This document shows positions 26,413-35,081 of a stretch of DNA of 64,000 bases, piece after piece. The stretch is from NCBI RefSeq assembly GCF_000482325.1, contig NZ_KI535295.1, forward strand, positions 1,514,348 to 1,578,347, given 5' to 3'. Each line of letters starts with the position of its first letter. Position 1 is the stretch's first letter. The notes under the pieces were generated by a model, which worked only from the letters and a program-made list of their open reading frames with translations, was not told where the DNA came from and searched no databases. Position numbers and translations under genes: made by a program. This DNA is from Bacillus sp. UNC438CL73TsuS30. Lineage in GTDB: Bacteria; Bacillota; Bacilli; Bacillales; Cytobacillaceae.

Positions 26413-28834
26413 GGTTGAATTAATCACCAAAGAATTAGGAAAACATCTGTTAGTTCAAATAGAAAAAGCTTCTTCAATTTGTATTTTAACCTCCTTTGTT
26501 ATGAAGTCAGGTGTGGACTTCTTAAAGAATGCGCTCAAGGCTGCAGCAATAAGAGGTGCAGATATAAAAATATGTACAGGTGATTATTTATACGTAACTC
26601 AACCTGAAGGGTTAGATGCACTTCTCGCTATTGATGATCGAATTCAAATTCGTCTATGGAAGAGTAACGGTATATCGTTTCACCCAAAGGCTTATCTATT
26701 TCAAGACAAGGAGCAGGAATGCCTATTTATTGGCTCATCCAATTTATCAAGATCTGCACTTAATCAGGGTGTTGAATGGAATCTTTCCGTCAGCAATGAT
26801 CAACGAGTTTTTGCTGAGGCGCTTGACCATTTTCTAAATGCCTTCTATGCGGGTCAAACAACCTCCTTAAATCAGGTGACATTGAAGGACTACCAAGAGA
26901 AATTCGAAGAGTATCATAAGAAAAACCCTAATTTAGCAAGGGCATGGTCTCAAATGGAAGAATTGGATTTAATGCTGCCTAGACAAATGGATGAACCTCC
27001 CTTAAAAGAAATGATAAAAGAAACAACAATTAAATACGGCGAAATCCAACCACGCTTTGCCCAATCGGAAGCCTTAGAGGAATTAAATAAAACGCTAGAA
27101 GAAGATTACAATAGTGCACTTGTTGTAATGGCAACAGGTTTAGGAAAAACCTATTTGGCAGGCTTTTTTGCTAAAAACTTTGACCGGATTCTTTTTGTTG
27201 CTCATCGGGAAGAAATATTACACCAAGCTAGAGATTCATTTCAAAGAATTATGCCGGATAAAAGCTTTGGTATATACAACGGTAAAGAAAAAGAAGGGCA
27301 AGCGGATATCATCTTTGCTTCTATTTATACTCTAAGCATGAGGGTACATCTTGAGCAATTTCGTCCGGATGAGTTTGATCTTATTATTGTGGATGAATTT
27401 CATCATGCTGCAGCAGATTCTTATAAAAGGGCCCTAGAATATTTCCAACCAAGCTTTTTGCTCGGTATAACGGCTACCCCAGACCGAAATGATAATAAGG
27501 ATGTTTACGCTATTTGTGATGGCAACGTTGCTTTTCGACTCGATTTTTTAGAGGCGATTCAGCGAAAATGGTTATCTCCGTTTAAATATTTTGGTGTGTA
27601 TGATGATACGGATTATAGTCAAATTACCTGGCTGGGAAATCGGTATGATGAGGAAGAATTACTCCAAGCTCAATTAAAAGAGGAATTAGCTCAAAAAATT
27701 CTACATGCTTGGAAAGATAAAAAGCAGACTCGGACACTAGGGTTCTGCTCATCTATTAAGCAGGCTAATTTTTTATCTGATTATTTTAATCGGAATGGTT
27801 ATCGGACGGTTAGTTTGCACTCTCAACAGATTGCTGTTGGAAGAAAAGAGGCTATTCAACAGCTTTCTAATGGTGACATAGATGTCATTTTTACGGTTGA
27901 TTTGTTTAATGAAGGTGTCGATATCCCATCAGTTGATACATTATTATTTGTTCGCCCAACCGAATCGCTGACGGTTTTTACACAGCAAATTGGCCGGGGG
28001 CTTCGCCTTCATCCGGGGAAAGAGACCTGTGTAATTGTTGACCTCATTGGTAATTACCGAAATGCAGATATAAAATTGAGTTTATTTGATACCCAGCCTA
28101 ATGATGGAAAGGTTCGGCGCATACAGCCAAGTCTGCCAGCATTTTGTGAAATGGATTTGGATGTAGAAGTCATCGACCTTCTTCGAGAAATGACACGAAA
28201 AAGACAGCCAAGACGAGAAAAGCTGCTGAATGATTATTTTGATTTGAAGCGGGAACTTGGGAGAAGACCAACCTATTTGGAATTACATCTGAAGGGGGCT
28301 TCTGACTCTTCACAATACAGGCAGGAGTTTAATTCCTATGTTGGATTTTTGCATTGGGCGGAGGAATTATCAGAACGGGAGAATGAGGTTTTTAACCATT
28401 ATGAAAACTGGCTTGTTGAAGCAGAAAAGACCGGTATGGCAAAGAGTTATAAAATGGTTGTTTTGCTCGGAATGTTAGAGAGAGGAATGTCAGATTGGTT
28501 TCAACCAATTAGTTCAAAGGAGGTTGCACCATTTTTTCATCATTACCTTATGGAGAAGGAGCATAGAAAACGGATTGATTTTTCCGATAAGGGTGCACAG
28601 AAACTATGGGATTACGATGAAAAAGGTGTCAGCAAGTTAATTGCTACGATGCCGATGACCAAATGGAGTGGCAGTTCTAAGGGGTTAATTTCATATGATA
28701 ATGACGAATTTGTTTTAAACTTTGATGTTGCCGAAGAGGACCAGGAAATTCTCTTCAATTGGACAAAAGAATTATGCGAATATCGCCTTCATTATCATTT
28801 TGAGAGAAAGACAAGAAATCCCCGAATCAATTAA
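26405..28834 (+). CDS. SF2 helicase with N-terminal phospholipase D-type nuclease domain
   Basis: The ATG at 26405 follows GAGGTTGA and overlaps the upstream stop; an earlier in-frame start lacks support. The 809-residue protein has a PLD-like domain (about 1-150) with one HxK motif (H93, K95 in FHPKAYLF) and GSSNLS. An SF2 helicase core follows: Walker A MATGLGKTY, DEFHH box, LGITATPD and motif VI QQIGRGLRLHPG. A C-terminal DUF3427-like region closes it. The domain order matches a nuclease-helicase family found in defence and repair settings. The gene ends inside the left arm of a terminator. Confidence 0.88.
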   Translation: MSKVELITKELGKHLLVQIEKASSICILTSFVMKSGVDFLKNALKAAAIRGADIKICTGDYLYVTQPEGLDALLAIDDRIQIRLWKSNGISFHPKAYLFQDKEQECLFIGSSNLSRSALNQGVEWNLSVSNDQRVFAEALDHFLNAFYAGQTTSLNQVTLKDYQEKFEEYHKKNPNLARAWSQMEELDLMLPRQMDEPPLKEMIKETTIKYGEIQPRFAQSEALEELNKTLEEDYNSALVVMATGLGKTYLAGFFAKNFDRILFVAHREEILHQARDSFQRIMPDKSFGIYNGKEKEGQADIIFASIYTLSMRVHLEQFRPDEFDLIIVDEFHHAAADSYKRALEYFQPSFLLGITATPDRNDNKDVYAICDGNVAFRLDFLEAIQRKWLSPFKYFGVYDDTDYSQITWLGNRYDEEELLQAQLKEELAQKILHAWKDKKQTRTLGFCSSIKQANFLSDYFNRNGYRTVSLHSQQIAVGRKEAIQQLSNGDIDVIFTVDLFNEGVDIPSVDTLLFVRPTESLTVFTQQIGRGLRLHPGKETCVIVDLIGNYRNADIKLSLFDTQPNDGKVRRIQPSLPAFCEMDLDVEVIDLLREMTRKRQPRREKLLNDYFDLKRELGRRPTYLELHLKGASDSSQYRQEFNSYVGFLHWAEELSERENEVFNHYENWLVEAEKTGMAKSYKMVVLLGMLERGMSDWFQPISSKEVAPFFHHYLMEKEHRKRIDFSDKGAQKLWDYDEKGVSKLIATMPMTKWSGSSKGLISYDNDEFVLNFDVAEEDQEILFNWTKELCEYRLHYHFERKTRNPRIN

Positions 28835-28847
28835 CATTCGGGGATTT
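28816..28847. terminator. Bidirectional terminator between convergent genes
   Basis: AAATCCCCGAAT (28816-28827) pairs perfectly with ATTCGGGGATTT (28836-28847). It overlaps the helicase stop codon and lies 12 bases from the end of the minus-strand gene. Confidence 0.8.
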
Positions 28848-28858
28848 AGTATTTGAAT

Positions 28859-29299
28859 TTATGCTTTAGAAATTTCATTAATTCTTAAACGTAAAACGAT
28901 ATTATTTTCCGATTGGCGGAATACTTCCTCTGAAATAATCTCATAAAACTTTAAATAAGTTAAAAAATGGTGAAGAAGTTTTGATGTTTTCTGATCGATT
29001 AATGAAAGATTTTTGCTGCTTTCAATTGCTGTTAAATCCGGAGCTAAATCAATATTAAAAAGTTTCGATTTCTCCTCCCGTAGACATTCTTCAGCATACT
29101 GAATAATATCTTCTTTTCTGACTTGATACATACGGATGCCATGCTTTTTACCACCAAACATTCCCATTTTAGCACCATTCAAAATTTTATTGTAATGTGA
29201 TTTATCATTCTGATTAACAATCTTTAAAATGCGTATGACAATTTTATTTGCATCTGGAACAGTTACATAACCTGGATCAAGGTTATATGTTTTACCCAA
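28859..29299 (-). CDS. Hypothetical protein
   Basis: The TTG start follows GGGGGGATG. The 146-residue product is helical and basic in the middle (KMGMFGGKKHGIRMYQVRKE), with a hydrophobic C-terminal helix pair (LHHFLTYLKFYEIISEEVF). The first half could be a DNA-binding region, but no family is recognised. It lies between the PLD-helicase and the DUF262 gene, on the same strand as the latter and 266 bases downstream of its stop. Confidence 0.6.
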   Translation of the reverse strand: MGKTYNLDPGYVTVPDANKIVIRILKIVNQNDKSHYNKILNGAKMGMFGGKKHGIRMYQVRKEDIIQYAEECLREEKSKLFNIDLAPDLTAIESSKNLSLIDQKTSKLLHHFLTYLKFYEIISEEVFRQSENNIVLRLRINEISKA

Positions 29300-29525
29300 T
29301 TTTCATCCCCCCGGCGAGATAAAACTTTATTGCTATTCTTTATGGGGGGAAATAGGATTTCATTACTAAGAAAAAGTGAAAATATCCATTTTTAGTAATC
29401 AAGAAAATACCCAAAGCTGCTACAACTGAAATCTTAACATAGCCAGGAAAGCGTAGCCTAGCGGCAAAGGCTAGGGAATAAGAAAGTTTTATCTTTCGAG
29501 TTCTTCCAACGCTAAATAATCTAAT

Positions 29526-29559
29526 GAAGAAGAGCTGCCCAATTTTGCAGCTCTTCTTC
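29526..29559 (-). terminator. Strong hairpin after the DUF262 gene
   Basis: GAAGAAGAGCTGC (29526-29538) pairs perfectly over 13 bases with GCAGCTCTTCTTC (29547-29559). It lies 6 bases beyond the stop of the minus-strand gene. The T run is weak in that direction. Confidence 0.65.
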
Positions 29560-29564
29560 ATTCA

Positions 29565-31361
29565 TCATAATTTTTCATAAAAACGGCGAATTTTATTGGC
29601 CATAAGTTGTCTTCGTTCCTTTAGAAATTCCTCGTAATCGGTGTAGTCGAGATTAAATAACGATAAAGGGATACAGTTCATTCCCATGTTCGACTTTAAC
29701 TCTTCTTCGTTTGTAATTTCTCCTATTGCAATCTGGCCGCCAGTGCACTGTTTCTCGACAAGCTCCATATAATTGGATGGGGCTTTGTCCTTTATCGAAA
29801 GGTTTACAATCTGTTCTGTATAAACATAGTTGGCGATTTGATTATATTTTCCACGATTGTTAATACCATTTTTCTGAAGATACTTTTTCGGGAAAATATG
29901 ATGGACATCCCCACGTTCTTCGATTAAATGACTTACTGTTATTGACTTTGATAAAAAGGCATTATCTTTATCGTAAATTTGCGCCATTATAAACAAGTTG
30001 AAGTAGGGACTACTGGTAACGGAGGTATCTAAGTTCGTTACCAAAATATTGTTCCAATAAGCATCCGAAAGTTCGCCAGCTTCAATACTCTTTAAATAAT
30101 TCATCGGTTTATCGGCAAGATTAAATCTCCTGATATCAAATTCAAACATTGTTTCGGGCGATCCTGAATACCGTTCAGTCAATACGGACAATACAAGCCA
30201 CTTTCGAACAATTTGATTAATTTCATTTCCGTCGATATTTTTCTCACGAAGTAATAGAAAAAGTGTATAGGCAAAGTTTAACGCATTTTTTGAACGAATC
30301 AGCTTGGGTGTGATAATTCCTGAAGACTTCACAATCATAACAAATCGTTTAAAATTTGTTTCATTGATGAATTCAAGAACGCCATCCTTTAAAGTTTTAA
30401 AGGAAGATTCGATAATATCTTCCCTATACTCGCGCGTTTCAAAGTCACGCCCTGAAAGCAAACTTACTAAATTGGATATTTTTCCCCGTAAGAATTTATA
30501 AGTAAACGCCACCCTTAATAAGTCAGAATAGCTCGGTTCATAAATTGAAGAGTGATAATCTTTTACCCATTTGATTTTTTGAAAATTAGATGTTGAGGCA
30601 AAATCAGTATCATTATTTTCGATATTTGAATAATCAGCTGGATTTTTAATTAAATGACAGAAATAATCAATGGTCTTTCGGATTTCTGGACCTTCATAGG
30701 ATTCATTTACGGTGATCTTGGACATTGCAAAGTCTGCTTGGCTTAGCACAACACCCGCTGAATTTATTCTTATAAATATTTCCGTAACTGTTTCAATATC
30801 AAGGTTATGTGAAAGTTCAATCATCCCGATACTGCTATATTTTATTTGCATTAAATTTTGGAGCACTTGATTCATTTCGTTATGATCCATTTCTGAATTT
30901 AATGAACAATATTCATTTATGTAACTGAATGAATTGAACCCAGGTGAGAAAACATCTGAAATATCTGGTATCCACTTTACATTTTTTAGGATTGCGGGGT
31001 TTTGCACTTCAAACTTTTCTTCTATTGGATTAAAAGCAATTCGGATTTTCTTCTTTTTGTAATTAGAATCTACAACCTCCTGACCCGTTATCGCTGCTGT
31101 TAAAGCGGTGATTCGTTGTTGTCCGTCAATTAGGATTTTTTTACCCATCGACAAAGAACCATCTTTTAGCTTTGTATCAGGATTTTGCCATGTAATGATA
31201 TATCCAACCGGGTAATTTTTATAAAGGGAATCCATTAAATCCCTAACTTTTGTTGCATCCCATACAAAAGGCCTCTGGATTTCCGGTATCGCAATCATTT
31301 TATTCTTAATCCAACTTATTATGGATTCGACAGTACTATTGTTTACGTTGTAATTACTCAC
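29565..31361 (-). CDS. DUF262/HNH protein (GmrSD-like)
   Basis: The GTG start follows GGGAAG. The 598-residue protein has an N-terminal DUF262 domain of the ParB/Srx-like fold (IPEIQRPFVWD and the DGQQR motif at residues 79-83), which binds nucleotides. A helical middle follows, then a C-terminal HNH-like nuclease motif (GDVHHIFPKKYL) of the DUF1524/GmrD type. Proteins of this layout act as type IV restriction enzymes on modified phage DNA or as other anti-phage nucleases. It is a single-gene unit inside the defence region. Activity on modified DNA is inferred, not shown. Confidence 0.85.
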   Translation of the reverse strand: MSNYNVNNSTVESIISWIKNKMIAIPEIQRPFVWDATKVRDLMDSLYKNYPVGYIITWQNPDTKLKDGSLSMGKKILIDGQQRITALTAAITGQEVVDSNYKKKKIRIAFNPIEEKFEVQNPAILKNVKWIPDISDVFSPGFNSFSYINEYCSLNSEMDHNEMNQVLQNLMQIKYSSIGMIELSHNLDIETVTEIFIRINSAGVVLSQADFAMSKITVNESYEGPEIRKTIDYFCHLIKNPADYSNIENNDTDFASTSNFQKIKWVKDYHSSIYEPSYSDLLRVAFTYKFLRGKISNLVSLLSGRDFETREYREDIIESSFKTLKDGVLEFINETNFKRFVMIVKSSGIITPKLIRSKNALNFAYTLFLLLREKNIDGNEINQIVRKWLVLSVLTERYSGSPETMFEFDIRRFNLADKPMNYLKSIEAGELSDAYWNNILVTNLDTSVTSSPYFNLFIMAQIYDKDNAFLSKSITVSHLIEERGDVHHIFPKKYLQKNGINNRGKYNQIANYVYTEQIVNLSIKDKAPSNYMELVEKQCTGGQIAIGEITNEEELKSNMGMNCIPLSLFNLDYTDYEEFLKERRQLMANKIRRFYEKL

Positions 31362-31734
31362 TTTTTCACTTCCCTATAAATGCAATATTACCTTAAAGTA
31401 TAACGTAAATTCCCTAATGAATTCCAATTTCAATCATGCCAAATCACTCCTAGCAATATATTTCATTCGATTTAAAAAGTAGTTGAAGGGATACGAAAGG
31501 ATATGGCGAACCTATTATTAGAATAATATAAATGGGGGATTCGCAATGAACTTAAAAACTTACTTTCCACTCTCATCACTTTATTACAAAAAATGAAAAA
31601 TTAAGCAAATACTAAGAATGAATATTATGTAGAATTTTATAAATATAATAGGTAGATTGGAGAAAAAATCGAAAATAATTGCTTTATTTTATCGATACAA
31701 TTAAAATTATAGAAAAAAGGAGAAGGTGATTAAG
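31362..31734. other. Divergent promoter region between the DUF262 gene and rloA-like gene
   Basis: The two genes diverge from here, so both promoters should lie within. A 16-codon frame at 31546 (MNLKTYFPLSSLYYKK) has a good GGGGGA ribosome binding site but nothing to identify it; it may be a small peptide or a gene remnant. Confidence 0.45.
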
Positions 31735-33018
31735 GTGTTATTAGAATTTTCTGTTGGGAATTTTCTTTCGTTTAAGAACAAAGTCACCTTTAGTATGGTT
31801 GCTTCAAATCTCAGAGGTCATGAGGAAGACAATGTTTTTTCTTTGAGTAAAATAGATCTTCTAAAGACTGCGGTAATTTATGGAGCTAATGCTAGTGGGA
31901 AAAGTAACCTTTTTAGCTCAATGTCTTTTATGAAGAATTTTATTCTTAATTCATCAAAGGAATCACAATCTAATGAAAAAATTAACGTAAAAGAGTTTAA
32001 ATTTAGTTCAGATACATTAAATAAGCCTAGTGAATTTGAAATTATTTTTATTCATGAGGAAATTCCTTATAGATATGGATTTATTATTGATACAGAAAAA
32101 GTACACAGAGAATGGTTGTATTATGTGCCAAAAACTAAGGAAGCTAAACTTTTTGAGCGAGAAGGTCAAAATATTTCTTTAGGACCTTATTTTGATGAAG
32201 GAAAAGGTTTAGATAAAAAAACGCGAAAAAATGCGTTGTTCTTATCAGTAGTAGACCAATTCAATGGAGAGAAAGCAAAAAAAGTAATGGATTGGTTTGA
32301 TAGGTTTTATGTGATTTCTGGAATTAGGCATGATCAATATAAGAGATTTACAGTTGAAATGTTAGACAACTTGGAGTATAAGCAAGAAATTGTCAAATTC
32401 TTAAAAAATGCTGATATTGGTATTGAAGACATTAGTACAATTGAGTTATCTGATGAAGATTTACCTGCTAAAATGCCTAAAGAGCTAAAAGAATTAGTAT
32501 TAAGTGAAAGAATAATTTCTACAAAACATGGGGTTTTGGATAGTGAAGGTAATGTGATCGATTTTGAATTAATGAATATGGAAAGAGATGAATCAGAAGG
32601 TACAAAAAAGCTTTTTGCATTGTCGGGTCCAATCATTGAGACCTTATTAAAAGGAGAAACCTTAGTTATTGATGAATTGGATGCAAAATTACACCCTTTA
32701 ATTACTCGCTTTATTCTTAACTTATTTCAATCCACAGATAAAAATCCTAAAAATGGACAACTAATTTTTGCAACACACGATACGAATATTTTAAGTAGCA
32801 GATTCTTTAGAAGAGACCAGATTTGGTTTACAGAAAAAGATAAATACTCATCTACGGATTTATATTCTTTAGCAGAATATAAAATGGAAAATGATAAAAA
32901 GGTGAGAGTAGACGCATCGTTTGAAAAGGATTACATTCAAGGGAAATATGGAGCAGTTCCATATGTTGGGGATTTTGATATGCGTATTAACGGTGGGGGA
33001 AATTATGGGGACAGATAA
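31735..33018 (+). CDS. RloA/AbiL-type AAA ATPase (ABC-like)
   Basis: The GTG at 31735 is chosen because relatives begin ML(I/L)EFSV.NFLSFK; a GTG at 31726 is the alternative. The 427-residue protein has Walker A GANASGKSN (residues 50-58) and a late Walker B (TLVIDELDAKLHPL) followed by a His switch (IFATHDTN), as in OLD/RloA-like ATPases. It overlaps a Toprim gene by 14 bases. Pairs of this kind (RloA-RloB; AbiLi-AbiLii; in general form also PARIS) sense phage components and trigger abortive infection through the Toprim subunit. Confidence 0.85.
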   Translation: MLLEFSVGNFLSFKNKVTFSMVASNLRGHEEDNVFSLSKIDLLKTAVIYGANASGKSNLFSSMSFMKNFILNSSKESQSNEKINVKEFKFSSDTLNKPSEFEIIFIHEEIPYRYGFIIDTEKVHREWLYYVPKTKEAKLFEREGQNISLGPYFDEGKGLDKKTRKNALFLSVVDQFNGEKAKKVMDWFDRFYVISGIRHDQYKRFTVEMLDNLEYKQEIVKFLKNADIGIEDISTIELSDEDLPAKMPKELKELVLSERIISTKHGVLDSEGNVIDFELMNMERDESEGTKKLFALSGPIIETLLKGETLVIDELDAKLHPLITRFILNLFQSTDKNPKNGQLIFATHDTNILSSRFFRRDQIWFTEKDKYSSTDLYSLAEYKMENDKKVRVDASFEKDYIQGKYGAVPYVGDFDMRINGGGNYGDR

Positions 33019-33649
33019 TTTATTTCATAAAAGACGTGAAAGAAAAATAAATTCTAGAAAAATTGCACCTGATCGTTTTTTAATTGTTTGCGAAGGAGAA
33101 AAAACTGAACCAAATTATTTTAGGTATTTCAAGAATAAAATTAATGAAATAAAAAAAGACACTGTAAATATACAAATTGAAGGCACTGGAAAAAATACAA
33201 TTAGTTTAGTTGACCATACTATTAGGCTGATGAATAGAGCTATTCCCGATTATACTCAAGTATGGTGTGTATTTGATCGAGATTCATTTCCTACTGGGAA
33301 TTTTGATATTGCAATAGAAAAAGCAACTAAAGCTGGAATACAAGTGGCTTATTCGAATGAAGCTTTTGAATTGTGGTATTTACTTCATTTCCATTATTAT
33401 GATTCTGCCTTTAATCGAGAGCAATATATCGAAATATTAAATAGCATTTTTAATCAAAAATTAGATATACCTTATGAAAAGAATATAGAAGGTATATATG
33501 AAATTATAAACAGCATAGGAAATGAAGATTTTGCAATAAAAAACGCAAAAAAAGTTAATGCAATGAATCAGCATTTGAATCCGGAAAATGCTAACCCTTC
33601 GACTAAGGTTTATGCCTTAGTCGAAGAGTTAACTAAATTTATTAATTAA
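33005..33649 (+). CDS. RloB-like Toprim-domain effector
   Basis: The ATG at 33005 follows GGTGGGGGAA, and the frame overlaps the ATPase gene. The 214-residue protein has the Toprim acidic residues: Glu in IVCEGEKTEPNYF (E30) and an Asp pair in VWCVFDRDSF. It then has the RloB pattern NEAFELWYLLHF. Toprim nucleases of this family cut RNA or DNA when released or activated by the partner ATPase. Translation coupling with the ATPase points to a fixed-ratio complex. The exact target is unknown. Confidence 0.85.
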   Translation: MGTDNLFHKRRERKINSRKIAPDRFLIVCEGEKTEPNYFRYFKNKINEIKKDTVNIQIEGTGKNTISLVDHTIRLMNRAIPDYTQVWCVFDRDSFPTGNFDIAIEKATKAGIQVAYSNEAFELWYLLHFHYYDSAFNREQYIEILNSIFNQKLDIPYEKNIEGIYEIINSIGNEDFAIKNAKKVNAMNQHLNPENANPSTKVYALVEELTKFIN

Positions 33650-33826
33650 TACACTTTTGAATACTATTTTTTTCTCTCATTTATTCTATAAAAAGTAAAA
33701 TTTTTCATAAATATAATATTACCCGAAAGTGGTATTAAACATTTTATTTGGATTTCTATCAATATATATTTCCTCAGGTAGTTTTATTGAATTTTTATTT
33801 CACTACTATTTTTAGTTTAGAATTAA

Positions 33827-33858
33827 AGACCTGTAATTCATTATGAATTTGCAGGTCT
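33827..33858. terminator. Terminator-like hairpin between convergent genes
   Basis: AGACCTG (33827-33833) pairs with CAGGTCT (33852-33858), and AATTCA pairs with TGAATT inside, with a small bulge between. It lies between the RloB-like gene and a minus-strand gene. Confidence 0.65.
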
Positions 33859-33898
33859 AAAATTTAATTTGACTATAAAACTTGATGTTATTATAGGA

Positions 33899-34447
33899 TC
33901 ACTTAAATTCCAAAATCTTCTCTAAATTCTTTAAAAGGAATTCTTTTCCCATGTCATTAAATAATACCTGTTCATATTGTCTGTTTTCAAAAAATCGAAT
34001 TCCAGTAACGATTCCATACCCTTCGGATTTACCATTCGTTATCGTTCTTGTATTTCCATTATCGTTTTTGATTTCGCTTAAAATCCCCATCTTTTTTAAC
34101 TGTTTATTAATCATAGACCCATTGATCCTTTTCATTACACGTGTATCAATTACATCATTTATTGCTTTAGCCAAATCGTTTACTCCAATTTTTCCTTCTG
34201 GAAAAATAACCTTTGATTTCTGTTCCTGGGTGATTTTAAATGATTTTTTACGGGTTGAGGTGGGTGATTCGTTTTTAGTTATCTCAGACTCAATATAATT
34301 AATTAGAAAAAATAAAGACCGAATGATCTTGGGATCATTTAAAAAGCTATCATTATGTATAGGAATGTTGTTAATAGGGTCCAATCCGTTTGCTATTTTG
34401 GATATGATATTTTTTGATTCTTGTAATTTGTCAAGACCATTATTCAT
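33899..34447 (-). CDS. Hypothetical protein
   Basis: The ATG at 34447 lies nine bases after GAGGTG; a GTG at 34459 overlaps that signal. The 182-residue product has an N-terminal segment (IANGLDPINNIPIHNDSFLN) like the short linker modules seen in some helicase- or topoisomerase-associated proteins. A Ser/Lys-rich linker follows, then a C-terminal region that could be a winged helix (VNDLAKAINDVID ... SMINKQLKKMGIL). No function can be assigned. It follows the 131-residue gene at 34481 on the same strand with a 33-base gap. Confidence 0.6.
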   Translation of the reverse strand: MNNGLDKLQESKNIISKIANGLDPINNIPIHNDSFLNDPKIIRSLFFLINYIESEITKNESPTSTRKKSFKITQEQKSKVIFPEGKIGVNDLAKAINDVIDTRVMKRINGSMINKQLKKMGILSEIKNDNGNTRTITNGKSEGYGIVTGIRFFENRQYEQVLFNDMGKEFLLKNLEKILEFK

Positions 34448-34480
34448 GCAATTCAACACCTCAAATAATATTTAAAGGAA

Positions 34481-34876
34481 CTAAAATAATTTTTTATTTC
34501 TCAAAACCCCTTTTTTAACCAGATTCACAAGGATCCCCTTATTCTTATATCGATTAAAAGCAATTAACTTATTTAAATCCTTCACTGTCAACTTTGCTGC
34601 ATCTGCTGCCAATTCATATTCACGTGTCTTCTCTATTAGAGATAGAGCAAACTCAATTTGTTTCGGCGTTAAAGAGTAATCCTCTTTGTCAATCGGGGAT
34701 TGGTTTGCAGTAACTTGTTGCGTAACAGTCTTCTCAATCGTCGCGGCATGCTCTCTAAACTTCGCCTCCACCAGTGCCTCCACCTCTGCATGACTAATGG
34801 ACTTGACTTCATGTTTTGTTATCTTTGGGGCTGGACTAAATAATTTATCCAGGATTCCTTTCAACAATTTCTCCAC
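34481..34876 (-). CDS. Hypothetical protein
   Basis: The GTG start has only a weak ribosome binding site (AGAAAGTGA). The 131-residue product is helical. An N-terminal amphipathic part (MEKLLKGILDKLF) is followed by a helix rich in Ala/Glu (HAEVEALVEAKFREHAATIE) and a basic C-terminus (RYKNKGILVNLVKKGVLRNK). It is probably cotranscribed with the next gene on the minus strand and diverges from the NERD-helicase gene. No family is recognised. Confidence 0.55.
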   Translation of the reverse strand: MEKLLKGILDKLFSPAPKITKHEVKSISHAEVEALVEAKFREHAATIEKTVTQQVTANQSPIDKEDYSLTPKQIEFALSLIEKTREYELAADAAKLTVKDLNKLIAFNRYKNKGILVNLVKKGVLRNKKLF

Positions 34877-35081
34877 TTCACTTTCTATCCGTTCTCAACA
34901 TTTTCTATGTATGGTTAATGGTTCTTTCATTCTATTATTAAAAGAATAGGATAAAAATACAATACTTTTGGTAGAATTTTGTTTATTATAGGAGAAAATT
35001 GTTATATTTTAGCGGGATATTTAGTCCGTTTGCACTATTTGTAGTATAATGGAGAAAAATGCAAATTTTGGAGCGGTTTTT

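Noticed and set aside
29340..29561. Minus-strand frame of 73 codons after the DUF262 gene
   Set aside because: No ribosome binding site, and it runs through the 13-base terminator-like stem.
33899..34876. Toxin-antitoxin pair
   Set aside because: Neither protein shows a toxin or antitoxin motif, and sizes and spacing alone are not enough.
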